Positions 1 to 8,898 of a stretch of 39,003 nt of DNA are shown in pieces; position 1 is the stretch's first letter, and the number at the start of each line of letters is the position of its first letter. Origin of the DNA: Syntrophus aciditrophicus (lineage in GTDB: Bacteria > Desulfobacterota > Syntrophia > Syntrophales > UBA8958); the NCBI GenBank assembly GCA_020718905.1, contig DYRD01000018.1:1-39003 (forward strand), written 5' to 3'. The notes beneath the pieces are model-generated. The model ran no database searches. It worked only from the letters and a program-made list of their open reading frames with translations, and was not told the DNA's origin. A program made the position numbers and the translations under genes.

Positions 1-405
1 ATCAAGCAGACTTGTTTCATTACCAAGTTGACCCTGATCGGTATCGTCAAGATCATGGAGGGGGTCATTTCCCCCCGGACCTTGGGAGGCCCCATTCTCA
101 TTGCCCAGCTGGCCGGCGCCCAGGTCAAGGAAGGGATAGTGCCCTTTGTCTTGTTCATGGCCCTCCTCAGTATTAATCTGGCCGTTCTGAACCTCTTGCC
201 CGTACCGGTTTTGGACGGCGGTCATCTGATGTTTTATCTGATCGAAGCGGTTCGGGGCAAGGCGGTGAGCCTGAAGACAAGGGAACGGGCCCAGCAGCTT
301 GGCTTTATTCTCCTTGTTATGCTAATGATCTTCGTCATCATGATGGATATTGATCGACTGAACATCAAGATGATCAACGATATAACGAGTATATTTACTA
401 AATAA
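1..405 (+). CDS. rseP: RseP-type site-2 zinc metalloprotease, C-terminal part (5' end lies outside the window)
   Basis: Frame is open to the window edge; TLIGIVKIMEGVISPRTLGGPI...NLLPVPVLDGGHL is the characteristic C-terminal RseP motif. Confidence 0.93.
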   Translation: MKQTCFITKLTLIGIVKIMEGVISPRTLGGPILIAQLAGAQVKEGIVPFVLFMALLSINLAVLNLLPVPVLDGGHLMFYLIEAVRGKAVSLKTRERAQQLGFILLVMLMIFVIMMDIDRLNIKMINDITSIFTK

Positions 406-406
406 T

Positions 407-1099
407 ATGAATATATTGGCTATCGATACTTCCGGAGTGACGGCCAGTGTCGCCATTTTGCGGGATGAAACGGTGCTGGCGGAGATATTTTTAAATCTGG
501 GACGTAACCACTCTGAAATCCTGCTGCCCTCCATTGAGCAGCTATTGATGGTGGCAGGCCTTGACCTCGGAGCAATCGATGTCTTTGCCTGCACCATCGG
601 CCCCGGCTCCTTCACGGGGATTCGCATCGGTGTCAGTACGGTAAAGGGACTGGCTCTCGCTGTCGATCGCCCCGTCGTCGCCTTGTCCGCTCTTGAGGTT
701 CTAGCTGTGAGCGCGACGGGTTCGCAGCGGAAAATATGTCCAATGATCGATGCGAGAAGGGAACAGGTCTATACCGGTTTGTATGCAGATAATGGTCCGT
801 ATTCATTGACGAACATTATTCCTGAACACCTCGTTGGAGCGGATGACTTCCTGAAGTTGATAGCGGAAGATGTCTTGTTCATTGGATCGGGGGCGCTTAA
901 ATATGAAGACGTTATTCGTCGGAGGTTGGGGGGAAGGGGATTCTTCGTCGCCGACCACTTGCATCAAGTTCATGCCGCGGCGGTAGGAGCCCTCGCCGGC
1001 AAAAAGGTAAATACCGGCGGGATGACGGATGCCGTAAACCTCAACCCCTTATATCTGCGCCGTTCGGAAGCGGAGGAAAAAATAGATCCCCAGTATTGA
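407..1099 (+). CDS. tsaB: tRNA threonylcarbamoyladenosine biosynthesis protein TsaB
   Basis: N-terminus MNILAIDTSG and IGPGSFTGIRIGVSTVKGLA are typical of TsaB. Confidence 0.93.
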   Translation: MNILAIDTSGVTASVAILRDETVLAEIFLNLGRNHSEILLPSIEQLLMVAGLDLGAIDVFACTIGPGSFTGIRIGVSTVKGLALAVDRPVVALSALEVLAVSATGSQRKICPMIDARREQVYTGLYADNGPYSLTNIIPEHLVGADDFLKLIAEDVLFIGSGALKYEDVIRRRLGGRGFFVADHLHQVHAAAVGALAGKKVNTGGMTDAVNLNPLYLRRSEAEEKIDPQY

Positions 1100-1171
1100 C
1101 ATAACCGGCAAATTCTCATAAAATCGCGACCAGCCGTGAGATCTAAAAAACATATTTTTAAGGACAAATAA

Positions 1172-1813
1172 ATGTCACATGACAGCCCCATCGCCCCGGA
1201 AGGAGTTCCCTTCATCATTTCCGCTATCCTTATCACATCCGTGTGTCTGTATTGCGGATGGACAGGGGGGGCCGTGATTTTCGGATTGACCACCCTCTTT
1301 GTCACCTGGTTTTTTCGTAATCCCCACCGCACCCCCCCCGCTGATCCCAAGGCCATCATTTCCCCCTGCGACGGAAAGGTTATTCGCATCGAGACGGTAG
1401 CAAACCACGAACTCCTGGCCGGTCCGTTGCAGAAGATCAGTATTTTCATGAATATCTTCAATGTGCATGTAAACCGCATTCCCTATGCCGGTGTTGTCGA
1501 GGTCATCCGTTACTATCCAGGCAAATTTCTTACGGCCAATCTTGACAAGGCCTCCGCGGAAAATGAACGTAATGCCCTGGTCATCGGTCTGGGAAGGGGG
1601 GAGAAGATGGTCGTTATCCAGATCGCCGGTCTGGTGGCCAGGAGAATCGTCTGCTGGGTTGCCGAGGGGATGAGGGTGAACAAGGGGGAGAGATTCGGTT
1701 TGATCCGCTTCGGTTCAAGGTTGGATGTCTTTTTGCCCCCCCAAGCGCATGTCCGCGTCCGCGTTGGTGACAAGGTTCGGGCCGGAGAGACGCCGATAGG
1801 AGAGATGCCATGA
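1172..1813 (+). CDS. psd: Phosphatidylserine decarboxylase, short form
   Basis: FFRNPHRTPP, SPCDGKVIRIE, IFMNIFNVHVNRIPYAG and C-terminal GLIRFGSRLDVFLP; adjacent to pssA. Confidence 0.93.
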   Translation: MSHDSPIAPEGVPFIISAILITSVCLYCGWTGGAVIFGLTTLFVTWFFRNPHRTPPADPKAIISPCDGKVIRIETVANHELLAGPLQKISIFMNIFNVHVNRIPYAGVVEVIRYYPGKFLTANLDKASAENERNALVIGLGRGEKMVVIQIAGLVARRIVCWVAEGMRVNKGERFGLIRFGSRLDVFLPPQAHVRVRVGDKVRAGETPIGEMP

Positions 1814-2595
1814 AAGAAAAACCAAGGTTTTCGAAAGGCAAGATGAAGAAGGGCATTTATGTCCTTCCCAACCTTTTTACCACGGCGAGTCTGTTCTCCG
1901 GGTTTTACTCTCTTATCGCTTCCATGAAGGGGCTTTATGAGATTGCGGCTATCTCCATATTGATTGGCGCCGTCCTTGATGCCCTAGACGGTCGTATTGC
2001 GAGAATGACAAATACGACGAGTAAATTCGGCGCCGAATACGACTCCCTCTCCGATCTGATTTCTTTTGGCGTTGCGCCGGCGATTATGGCCTATACATGG
2101 TCATTGTTTGCCTTCGGCAGATGGGGCTGGCTGGTATCTTTTCTGTTTGTAATCTGTGGGGCCCTTAGACTGGCGCGCTTCAATATCCAGATCGGAATTA
2201 TCGACAGCAGGGTATTCAATGGTTTGCCCATTCCCGGCGCCGCGGCGGCCGTGGCCACGGGGGTGCTTATCTATTACAAGCTCGGAGGAGTCGGGCATTT
2301 CAATCATTTCCTTGTCCTCATATCGGTCCTAGTGTTGGCCCTTTTCATGGTGAGTAACGTCAAATATTACAGTTTCAAAGACCTTAACTTCTTTGCCCGG
2401 AAGCCTTTCATGTCTTTTGTCCTTATCGTCTGCATCTTGATTATCGTGGTCGCGGAGCCGCAGATCATGATTTTTACCTTTACCGCGGGTTACAGCCTCT
2501 CCGGCCCGGTATGGCTCATCTACAAATTGGCAAAAAAGCTTCCCGGAATGAAGCATCATAGTTCTACCGCGGCAAAACAAGGCCCGGTGTCCTGA
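1810..2595 (+). CDS. pssA: CDP-diacylglycerol-serine O-phosphatidyltransferase
   Basis: CDP-alcohol phosphotransferase signature DALDGRIARMTNTTSKFGAEYDSLSD; overlaps the psd stop. Confidence 0.94.
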   Translation: MKEKPRFSKGKMKKGIYVLPNLFTTASLFSGFYSLIASMKGLYEIAAISILIGAVLDALDGRIARMTNTTSKFGAEYDSLSDLISFGVAPAIMAYTWSLFAFGRWGWLVSFLFVICGALRLARFNIQIGIIDSRVFNGLPIPGAAAAVATGVLIYYKLGGVGHFNHFLVLISVLVLALFMVSNVKYYSFKDLNFFARKPFMSFVLIVCILIIVVAEPQIMIFTFTAGYSLSGPVWLIYKLAKKLPGMKHHSSTAAKQGPVS

Positions 2596-2681
2596 GTATG
2601 GTTGCAAGTGTTCAGGGCTACGCAAAAGGATCAATTAATGACGGTGAACCAGCCATAATTTATCTAAGGGGTTAATATTAT

Positions 2682-3698
2682 ATGAAAACATTTTATGTAG
2701 CGGTAGTGGGCGCCACCGGCGCCGTAGGCAATGAAATGCTCAAGATCCTCGAAGAACGCAAATTTCCCGTGGGGAAACTGAAGTTGCTCGCTTCCGAGCG
2801 GTCCCTTGGAAAGTCTCTTGAATATAAAGGGGAAAGCCTTCCGGTGGAGGTTCTTGAAGAGGATTCCTTTACAGGGGTGCAGATCGGTCTTTTTTCCGCT
2901 GGGGGAAGCATTTCCGAGAAGTTTGCCCCTCTTGCCGCTCAGGCGGGATGCGTGGTTATCGATAATACCAGCGCCTTCCGCATGGTGCCCGACATTCCCC
3001 TCGTCGTACCCGAGGTGAATCCGGAGGCCATCGCCCTCTATAAGAACCGGGGAATAATCGCCAATCCGAATTGCTCCACGATTCAGATGGTCGTCGCCCT
3101 GAAGCCCATTCACGACACCGTCCGGATCAAGAGAATAGTTGTTTCCACCTATCAAGCCGTATCCGGTACGGGTAAGAAGGCCATTGACGAATTGATGGAT
3201 CAGACCCGCGCCCTGTTGACTTTTCAGGATCCCGTCATCAAGGTCTACCCCCACCAGATCGCCTTCAACTGCCTGCCCCAGATTGACGTGTTCGTGGACA
3301 ACGGCTATACGAAGGAAGAGATGAAAATGATCAATGAAACCAAAAAGATCATGAACGACCCTACCATCGCCGTGACGGCAACGACGGTGCGCGTACCCGT
3401 CTTCTATGCCCATTCCGAGTCGGTGAATATCGAGACGGAAAAGAAAATCACCCCCCAGGAGGTTAGAGAACTGCTGGCGAAGGCGCCGGGGGTAACCGTC
3501 GTCGATGATCCGGCGGACCGCCAGTATCCCCTGGCCATTCATGCCGCGGGGAGGGACGAAACTTTTGTCGGCAGAATCAGGGAAGACGAATCTATCCCCA
3601 ACGGCATCAACATGTGGGTAGTCTCGGATAACCTGCGCAAGGGCGCAGCCTTGAACGCCGTTCAGATTGCGGAAATCCTCGGAAAAGACTACCTGTGA
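2682..3698 (+). CDS. asd: Aspartate-semialdehyde dehydrogenase
   Basis: VAVVGATGAVGNEMLKILEER, NPNCSTIQMVVALKP and active-site context match Asd. Confidence 0.96.
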   Translation: MKTFYVAVVGATGAVGNEMLKILEERKFPVGKLKLLASERSLGKSLEYKGESLPVEVLEEDSFTGVQIGLFSAGGSISEKFAPLAAQAGCVVIDNTSAFRMVPDIPLVVPEVNPEAIALYKNRGIIANPNCSTIQMVVALKPIHDTVRIKRIVVSTYQAVSGTGKKAIDELMDQTRALLTFQDPVIKVYPHQIAFNCLPQIDVFVDNGYTKEEMKMINETKKIMNDPTIAVTATTVRVPVFYAHSESVNIETEKKITPQEVRELLAKAPGVTVVDDPADRQYPLAIHAAGRDETFVGRIREDESIPNGINMWVVSDNLRKGAALNAVQIAEILGKDYL

Positions 3699-3714
3699 GC
3701 GGAGAAGTCGGCCC

Positions 3715-4284
3715 ATGAGAATCACCGGAGGCGAGATGCGGGGAAGACGGATCTCGCCCCTGACGACAAGGGATGTTAGACCGACGCCGGATGCCGTCCG
3801 GGAATCCCTTTTCAATATTCTCCCCCCCGTCGCTGGTCAAAACTTTCTCGATCTTTACGCCGGCAGTGGGATCGTTGGTTTCGAAGCCCTGAGTCGAGGC
3901 GCCAAATACGTTGCTTTTGTGGAGAAGCAGGCCGCCGTTTCGAGAAAGATAAAGGAGCAGATCGCTGCCTTCGGGTTGGAAAACGCCTCCCTGGTCCTGA
4001 CGGTGAGTGTCGAGAAGGGCGTTGCCGCCTTGAGCGGCCGGGCGGAGCGGTACGATGTCATTTTTGCCGATCCCCCCTATGAGCGGGGATGGATCATGAA
4101 AACCCTTGATTACTGCCGGAAGCATGACCTCCTGGCGCCGGGCGGGTTGCTGGTTTTGCAACGGTCGGTAAGGGAAGAAATCGCAAGAATGGACGGCAGC
4201 CTGGAACTTGCCGGCGTCGATGAACGGCGTTATGGAGACACGGTGCTGACTTTCTTGGCCCATAAATCGAAGGAGAAGTGTTAA
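3715..4284 (+). CDS. rsmD: 16S rRNA (guanine(966)-N(2))-methyltransferase RsmD
   Basis: MRITGGEMRGRRI, RPTPDAVRESLFNIL and FADPPYERG. The internal ATG at 3715 gives the expected N-terminus (ORF track starts at 3667). Confidence 0.93.
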   Translation: MRITGGEMRGRRISPLTTRDVRPTPDAVRESLFNILPPVAGQNFLDLYAGSGIVGFEALSRGAKYVAFVEKQAAVSRKIKEQIAAFGLENASLVLTVSVEKGVAALSGRAERYDVIFADPPYERGWIMKTLDYCRKHDLLAPGGLLVLQRSVREEIARMDGSLELAGVDERRYGDTVLTFLAHKSKEKC

Positions 4285-4285
4285 C

Positions 4286-4780
4286 GTGAAAAAAATTGCT
4301 GTCTATCCGGGATCTTTCGATCCCATCACCAACGGTCATATCGATATTATCACGAGAGGACTAAGAATGTTCGATGAATTGATCATTCTCGTTGCGTATA
4401 ATCCCAACAAATCTTCCCTCTTTACGGTTGAGGAAAGAATGGCTTTTATCAAAGAAGTGGTCATAAAAGATCAGAAAATTCTCCAGGTGGATTGCTCTGC
4501 GGGGCTGCTCGTCGACTATGTCCAGAGTCAGCGAGCGAATGTAATTCTCCGTGGACTTAGGGCCGTATCCGATTTTGAGTATGAATTTCAGATGGCCCTC
4601 ATCAACCGGCGCCTTAACCGGGATATCGAGACTGTTTTTCTCATGACGGGATACCAGTGGTTTTACACCAGTTCCAATCTTATTAAGGAGGCGGCGGCGC
4701 TGGGAGGGTCGGTCAAGGGACTTGTTCCCGACATCGTCTTCGAACAGCTTCAGGGTAAATTTAACCATAATAAAAAATAA
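4286..4780 (+). CDS. coaD: Phosphopantetheine adenylyltransferase
   Basis: AVYPGSFDPITNGHIDIITRG; follows rsmD. Confidence 0.97.
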   Translation: MKKIAVYPGSFDPITNGHIDIITRGLRMFDELIILVAYNPNKSSLFTVEERMAFIKEVVIKDQKILQVDCSAGLLVDYVQSQRANVILRGLRAVSDFEYEFQMALINRRLNRDIETVFLMTGYQWFYTSSNLIKEAAALGGSVKGLVPDIVFEQLQGKFNHNKK

Positions 4781-4803
4781 TCATAATAACATAAAGAGGT
4801 CAT

Positions 4804-5997
4804 ATGAAATTAGCGCAAAGAATAGGGAGGATCAAACCTTCGCCGACCCTAGCCATCACGGCGAAGGCCAACGCCCTGCGGGCGGAAGGACGTGATATTA
4901 TCGGCTTCGGGGCCGGCGAACCGGATTTCGATACCCCGGAAAATATCAAGGCTGCCGCCGTCCGGGCGATCCAGGAAGGGTTTACCAAATACACACCCGT
5001 CGGCGGCATCGATGAACTGAAGGATGCCATTATCGCCAAAATGTCCAGAGATCATGGACTTCCCTACAAACGGTCACAAGTGGTTGTCTCCTGCGGGGCA
5101 AAACACACATTGTACAACCTCATCCAGATCCTCTGCGAGGAAGGGGATGAAGTCATCATTCCCGCCCCGTACTGGGTATCCTATGTCGATATCGTCGTCC
5201 TCGCCGGCGCGACGCCCGTAATTATCGATACGCCCGAAGCAGGGGGCTTCAAGCTGACCCCGGAGCTCCTAAAGAAGGCGGTTACGGAGCGAACGCAGGC
5301 CATTATCCTCAACTCTCCCGCCAATCCGACGGGATCCGCCTACCACCGCCTGGAACTGGAAGCCCTAGCCGCGGTGATCGAAACAACGGAGATGACCGTC
5401 ATTTCCGACGACATCTATGAAAAGATCCTCTACGACGGCTTTGAATTCTTCAGTATCGCCTCGGTCAGCGAGGGGCTAAGGAACAGGACCGTGGTTGTCA
5501 ACGGTGTTTCCAAGGCCTATGCCATGACGGGCTGGCGGATCGGCTATGCCGCCGGACCGGAAGAAATAATTGCGGCCATTACCAAATTGCAGAGCCAAAA
5601 TACCTCTAATCCGACATCCATCGCCCAGAAGGCCGCCGTGGAAGCCCTTAATGGCGATCAGTCGGCCGTCGCCATGATGGTCAAGGCCTTCCGGGAACGA
5701 CGCGATTCAATCGTCGCCGCCCTGAATGCGATTCCCGCGATATCCTGCCCCCTTCCCCAAGGGGCGTTCTATGTTTTCCCGAATGTATCTGCCCTCTACG
5801 GCCGCTCCTGGCAAGGCAAGCAGATCGCCAATTCATCGGACCTGGCGGCATACTTTCTTAATGAGGCCAATGTCGCCGTCGTTCCCGGAGCGGATTTCGG
5901 CAACGACAATTACATCCGCCTGTCCTATGCGACGTCTTTAAAGTTGATTGAAGAAGGAATCAGGCGAATCGGTGCGGCTTGCTCCCGGCTTGTTTAG
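4804..5997 (+). CDS. Pyridoxal phosphate-dependent aspartate aminotransferase (class I)
   Basis: GAGEPDFDTPENI, NSPANPTGSAY and PLP-lysine context VVNGVSKAYAMTGWRIGYAAG. Confidence 0.93.
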   Translation: MKLAQRIGRIKPSPTLAITAKANALRAEGRDIIGFGAGEPDFDTPENIKAAAVRAIQEGFTKYTPVGGIDELKDAIIAKMSRDHGLPYKRSQVVVSCGAKHTLYNLIQILCEEGDEVIIPAPYWVSYVDIVVLAGATPVIIDTPEAGGFKLTPELLKKAVTERTQAIILNSPANPTGSAYHRLELEALAAVIETTEMTVISDDIYEKILYDGFEFFSIASVSEGLRNRTVVVNGVSKAYAMTGWRIGYAAGPEEIIAAITKLQSQNTSNPTSIAQKAAVEALNGDQSAVAMMVKAFRERRDSIVAALNAIPAISCPLPQGAFYVFPNVSALYGRSWQGKQIANSSDLAAYFLNEANVAVVPGADFGNDNYIRLSYATSLKLIEEGIRRIGAACSRLV

Positions 5998-6081
5998 AAA
6001 TCTGGCCATAGGAGAGGATGAACTTGCAAAAGCACATTTTCCTCCCTCCCCGGCAAGGGGCGGGGCGGGGGTGGGGATGGG

Positions 6082-7161
6082 TTGATGACGGGTCATTATA
6101 GAAGGAAGACGCGCCCGGTCTTGCTTGGCAACGTAAGGATAGGCGGCGAGGCCCCGGTGTCGGTCCAGTCCATGACCTCGACGGACACCCGGGACGTCGG
6201 TAAGACCCTAGCCCAGATCCGCAGACTGGAGAAGGCGGGATGTGAGCTAGTCCGCATCGCCGTCCCGGACGAGGCGGCGGCGGCGGCCATTCCGCAAATC
6301 AGGGCAAAGATCCATATCCCCTTGATCGCCGACATTCATTTTCACCATCGTCTGGCGATTATGGCTATGGAAGCCGGGGTGGAAGGCATTCGCATCAATC
6401 CGGGGAACATGGATAAAAAGTTCATCCCCGAGGTTGTCAAAGCGGCCCGGGAGCACGGGACGGTGATTCGCATCGGCGTCAATGCGGGATCTTTGGAGAA
6501 AGATCTCCTGGAAAAGCATGACGGTCCGGATGCCGGCGCCCTGGTGGAGAGCGCTCTGAGCCATATTCGTCTCCTTGAGGACCTTGATTTTGATCAAATC
6601 AAGGTATCCCTGAAGTCATCGGATGTGACGGTAATGATCCGTGCTTATCAACTCCTTTCCGAAAAAGTTGACTATCCCCTCCATCTCGGCGTAACCGAGG
6701 CGGGTAGTCTGATGAGGGCGACGATAAAATCGTCCCTCGGTATCGGGACGCTCCTTTATCAGGGGATCGGGGATACGATCAGGGTTTCCGTCACTGGTGA
6801 TCCGGTCCGGGAAATTCCTGTCGCTTACGGTATCCTCCGGGCCTTGAAGATACGCATGACCGGACCGGAAATCATCTCCTGTCCCACTTGCGGCAGGTGC
6901 GAGATCGACCTCCTGAAGTTGTCCCGGGCCGTGGAAAAACGTCTGGCCGGGCGGAAAGACTATCTGAAGATCGCCCTGATGGGCTGCGTCGTGAATGGCC
7001 CGGGGGAGGCGGCCGAGGCGGACGTCGGCATTGCCGGGGGCCGGGGAGCGGGGATGTTGTTCCGGAAGGGGAGGATTGTCAGGAAAGTGAAAGAAGAGGA
7101 CTTCGTCGAGGCGTTGTTGGCGGAGATCCAGGATATAACAAAGGACAAAAAGGAGGCCTGA
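6082..7161 (+). CDS. ispG: 4-hydroxy-3-methylbut-2-en-1-yl diphosphate synthase
   Basis: VSVQSMTSTDTRDV, RINPGN, SCPTCGRCEIDL and GCVVNGPGEA. Confidence 0.96.
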   Translation: MMTGHYRRKTRPVLLGNVRIGGEAPVSVQSMTSTDTRDVGKTLAQIRRLEKAGCELVRIAVPDEAAAAAIPQIRAKIHIPLIADIHFHHRLAIMAMEAGVEGIRINPGNMDKKFIPEVVKAAREHGTVIRIGVNAGSLEKDLLEKHDGPDAGALVESALSHIRLLEDLDFDQIKVSLKSSDVTVMIRAYQLLSEKVDYPLHLGVTEAGSLMRATIKSSLGIGTLLYQGIGDTIRVSVTGDPVREIPVAYGILRALKIRMTGPEIISCPTCGRCEIDLLKLSRAVEKRLAGRKDYLKIALMGCVVNGPGEAAEADVGIAGGRGAGMLFRKGRIVRKVKEEDFVEALLAEIQDITKDKKEA

Positions 7162-8876
7162 TGCGTTACTCACAAATGTTCCTGCCCACAATCAAAGAGA
7201 TCCCTTCCGATGCCGAGGTGATCAGTCATCAGCTCATGCTGCGGGCGGGAATGATCAGGAAATTGACAAGCGGGGTCTATTCCTATCTCCCCCTGGGATA
7301 TCGCGTCATCCGGAAGGTGGAGCAGATCATCAGAGAGGAAATGAACCGCGCCGGAGCCCAGGAGATATTCATGCCAACGGTGCAACCGGCGGAATTGTGG
7401 AAGGAGTCGGGACGCTGGACCTTTTACGGGAAAGAGTTGCTACGCTTTCGCGACCGCCGGGACTCTGAATGTTGCCTCGGACCCACCCATGAAGAGGTGG
7501 TGACTGATATCGTCAGGAACGGTGTTAAGTCTTACCGGCAGCTACCCCAGAACCTATATCAAATCCAGACGAAGTTCCGCGATGAAATGCGTCCCCGCTT
7601 CGGACTGATGCGATGCCGCGAATTCTCTATGAAAGACGCCTACAGTTTTGATGCCGATGCGGAGAGCGCAGATATCAGCTACCAGAAGATGTTTACGGCC
7701 TATAACCGGATTTTCGAACGTTGCGGTCTGAAGTTCCGTCCCGTGGAAGCCGATACGGGCAGCATCGGCGGCAGCTATTCCCACGAATTTCTCGTTATCG
7801 CCGATTCCGGCGAGGATGGAATGGCCTATTGCGCAAGTTGCGGCTACGCCGCCAATCTGGAAAAGGCGGAAATTGCCAAGCCCGAAAATGATGTTATTCC
7901 AAGAGAACCTTTCGCAATAGAAGCACCAAAGTTGGAGGAAGTGTGTACTCCGGAAGTACGGACCATCGAGGAGGTATGTGCCTTTCTTAAGGTCCGGCCG
8001 GAAGATGTCATCAAGACCCTCGTCTTCAGCGCCGACGGGATCCCCGTTGCCGTCCTCGTCCGGGGGGATGAGGAGGTAAATGAGATCAAGGTGAAAAACT
8101 ACCTTGGCTGTGACGTTCTGGAAATGGCCATGGATGACATGATCCAGGCCACCGCCGGCTCGCCCCGTGGCTTTGTCGGCCCCGTCGGTATCAAGTGCCG
8201 GGTCATGGCGGACTATTCCCTGCAGAAACTCACCTACGTGGTCGTCGGGGCCAACAAGGAGAATTATCATTGGAAGAACGCCAAGTATGGGCGGGATTTC
8301 GAGGTAGAGGCGTTTGCCGACTTGCGCGTAGTCCGGGAAACCGATCCCTGCCCGCGGTGTGCCGGGGATATCCGTTTTGCCCGGGGGATCGAAGTTGGCC
8401 ATGTCTTCAAATTGGGGACCAAGTACAGTAAGGCGATGAAAGCCGTTTATCTCGACAAGAACGGGAAAGAGCAGTACCTAGTCATGGGATGTTACGGGAT
8501 CGGCGTCGGCCGGACCGTAGCGGCCTGTATCGAGCAGTATCACGATGAAAACGGCATCATCTGGCCCCTGACAATTGCCCCCTATGAGGTGATCATTACC
8601 CCCGTCAACATGAATGACCGGGATCTGGCCGCCGCCGCCGAAAAGCTCTATACAGATCTTTTGACCCAGGGCGTCGAGGTAATTATCGACGATCGCGATG
8701 AAAGGGCGGGGGTGAAGTTCAAGGACGCCGATTTGATCGGCATCCCCCTGCGGGTGACCATCGGCCCCAAAAACCTCGCTGCTGGAAAAGTCGAGATCAA
8801 AGACAAAAGGACGGGGGAGGTAAGTATGGTATCCGTCGCAGCGGTAAAAAATTTCATATTAAGCGCGATCCGTTAA
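7161..8876 (+). CDS. proS: Prolyl-tRNA synthetase, bacterial type with editing domain
   Basis: MRYSQMFLPTIKEIPSDAEVISHQLMLRAGMIRKLTSGVYSYLPLG. True start is ATG 7161 overlapping the ispG TGA; the ORF-track start at 6888 is spurious. Confidence 0.96.
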   Translation: MRYSQMFLPTIKEIPSDAEVISHQLMLRAGMIRKLTSGVYSYLPLGYRVIRKVEQIIREEMNRAGAQEIFMPTVQPAELWKESGRWTFYGKELLRFRDRRDSECCLGPTHEEVVTDIVRNGVKSYRQLPQNLYQIQTKFRDEMRPRFGLMRCREFSMKDAYSFDADAESADISYQKMFTAYNRIFERCGLKFRPVEADTGSIGGSYSHEFLVIADSGEDGMAYCASCGYAANLEKAEIAKPENDVIPREPFAIEAPKLEEVCTPEVRTIEEVCAFLKVRPEDVIKTLVFSADGIPVAVLVRGDEEVNEIKVKNYLGCDVLEMAMDDMIQATAGSPRGFVGPVGIKCRVMADYSLQKLTYVVVGANKENYHWKNAKYGRDFEVEAFADLRVVRETDPCPRCAGDIRFARGIEVGHVFKLGTKYSKAMKAVYLDKNGKEQYLVMGCYGIGVGRTVAACIEQYHDENGIIWPLTIAPYEVIITPVNMNDRDLAAAAEKLYTDLLTQGVEVIIDDRDERAGVKFKDADLIGIPLRVTIGPKNLAAGKVEIKDKRTGEVSMVSVAAVKNFILSAIR

Positions 8877-8898
8877 AAATGATATCCTGAAAGATTAC

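Noticed and set aside
2664-3815. Long 383-aa antisense ORF opposite asd
   Set aside because: Lies fully opposite a well-recognised gene; low-complexity, His/Gly/Asp-rich translation without any family signature, typical of shadow ORFs in GC-rich genes.
6888-7160. Extended N-terminus of the proS ORF in the track
   Set aside because: Reads Arg/Gly-rich out-of-frame ispG sequence; the conserved ProRS start is ATG 7161.
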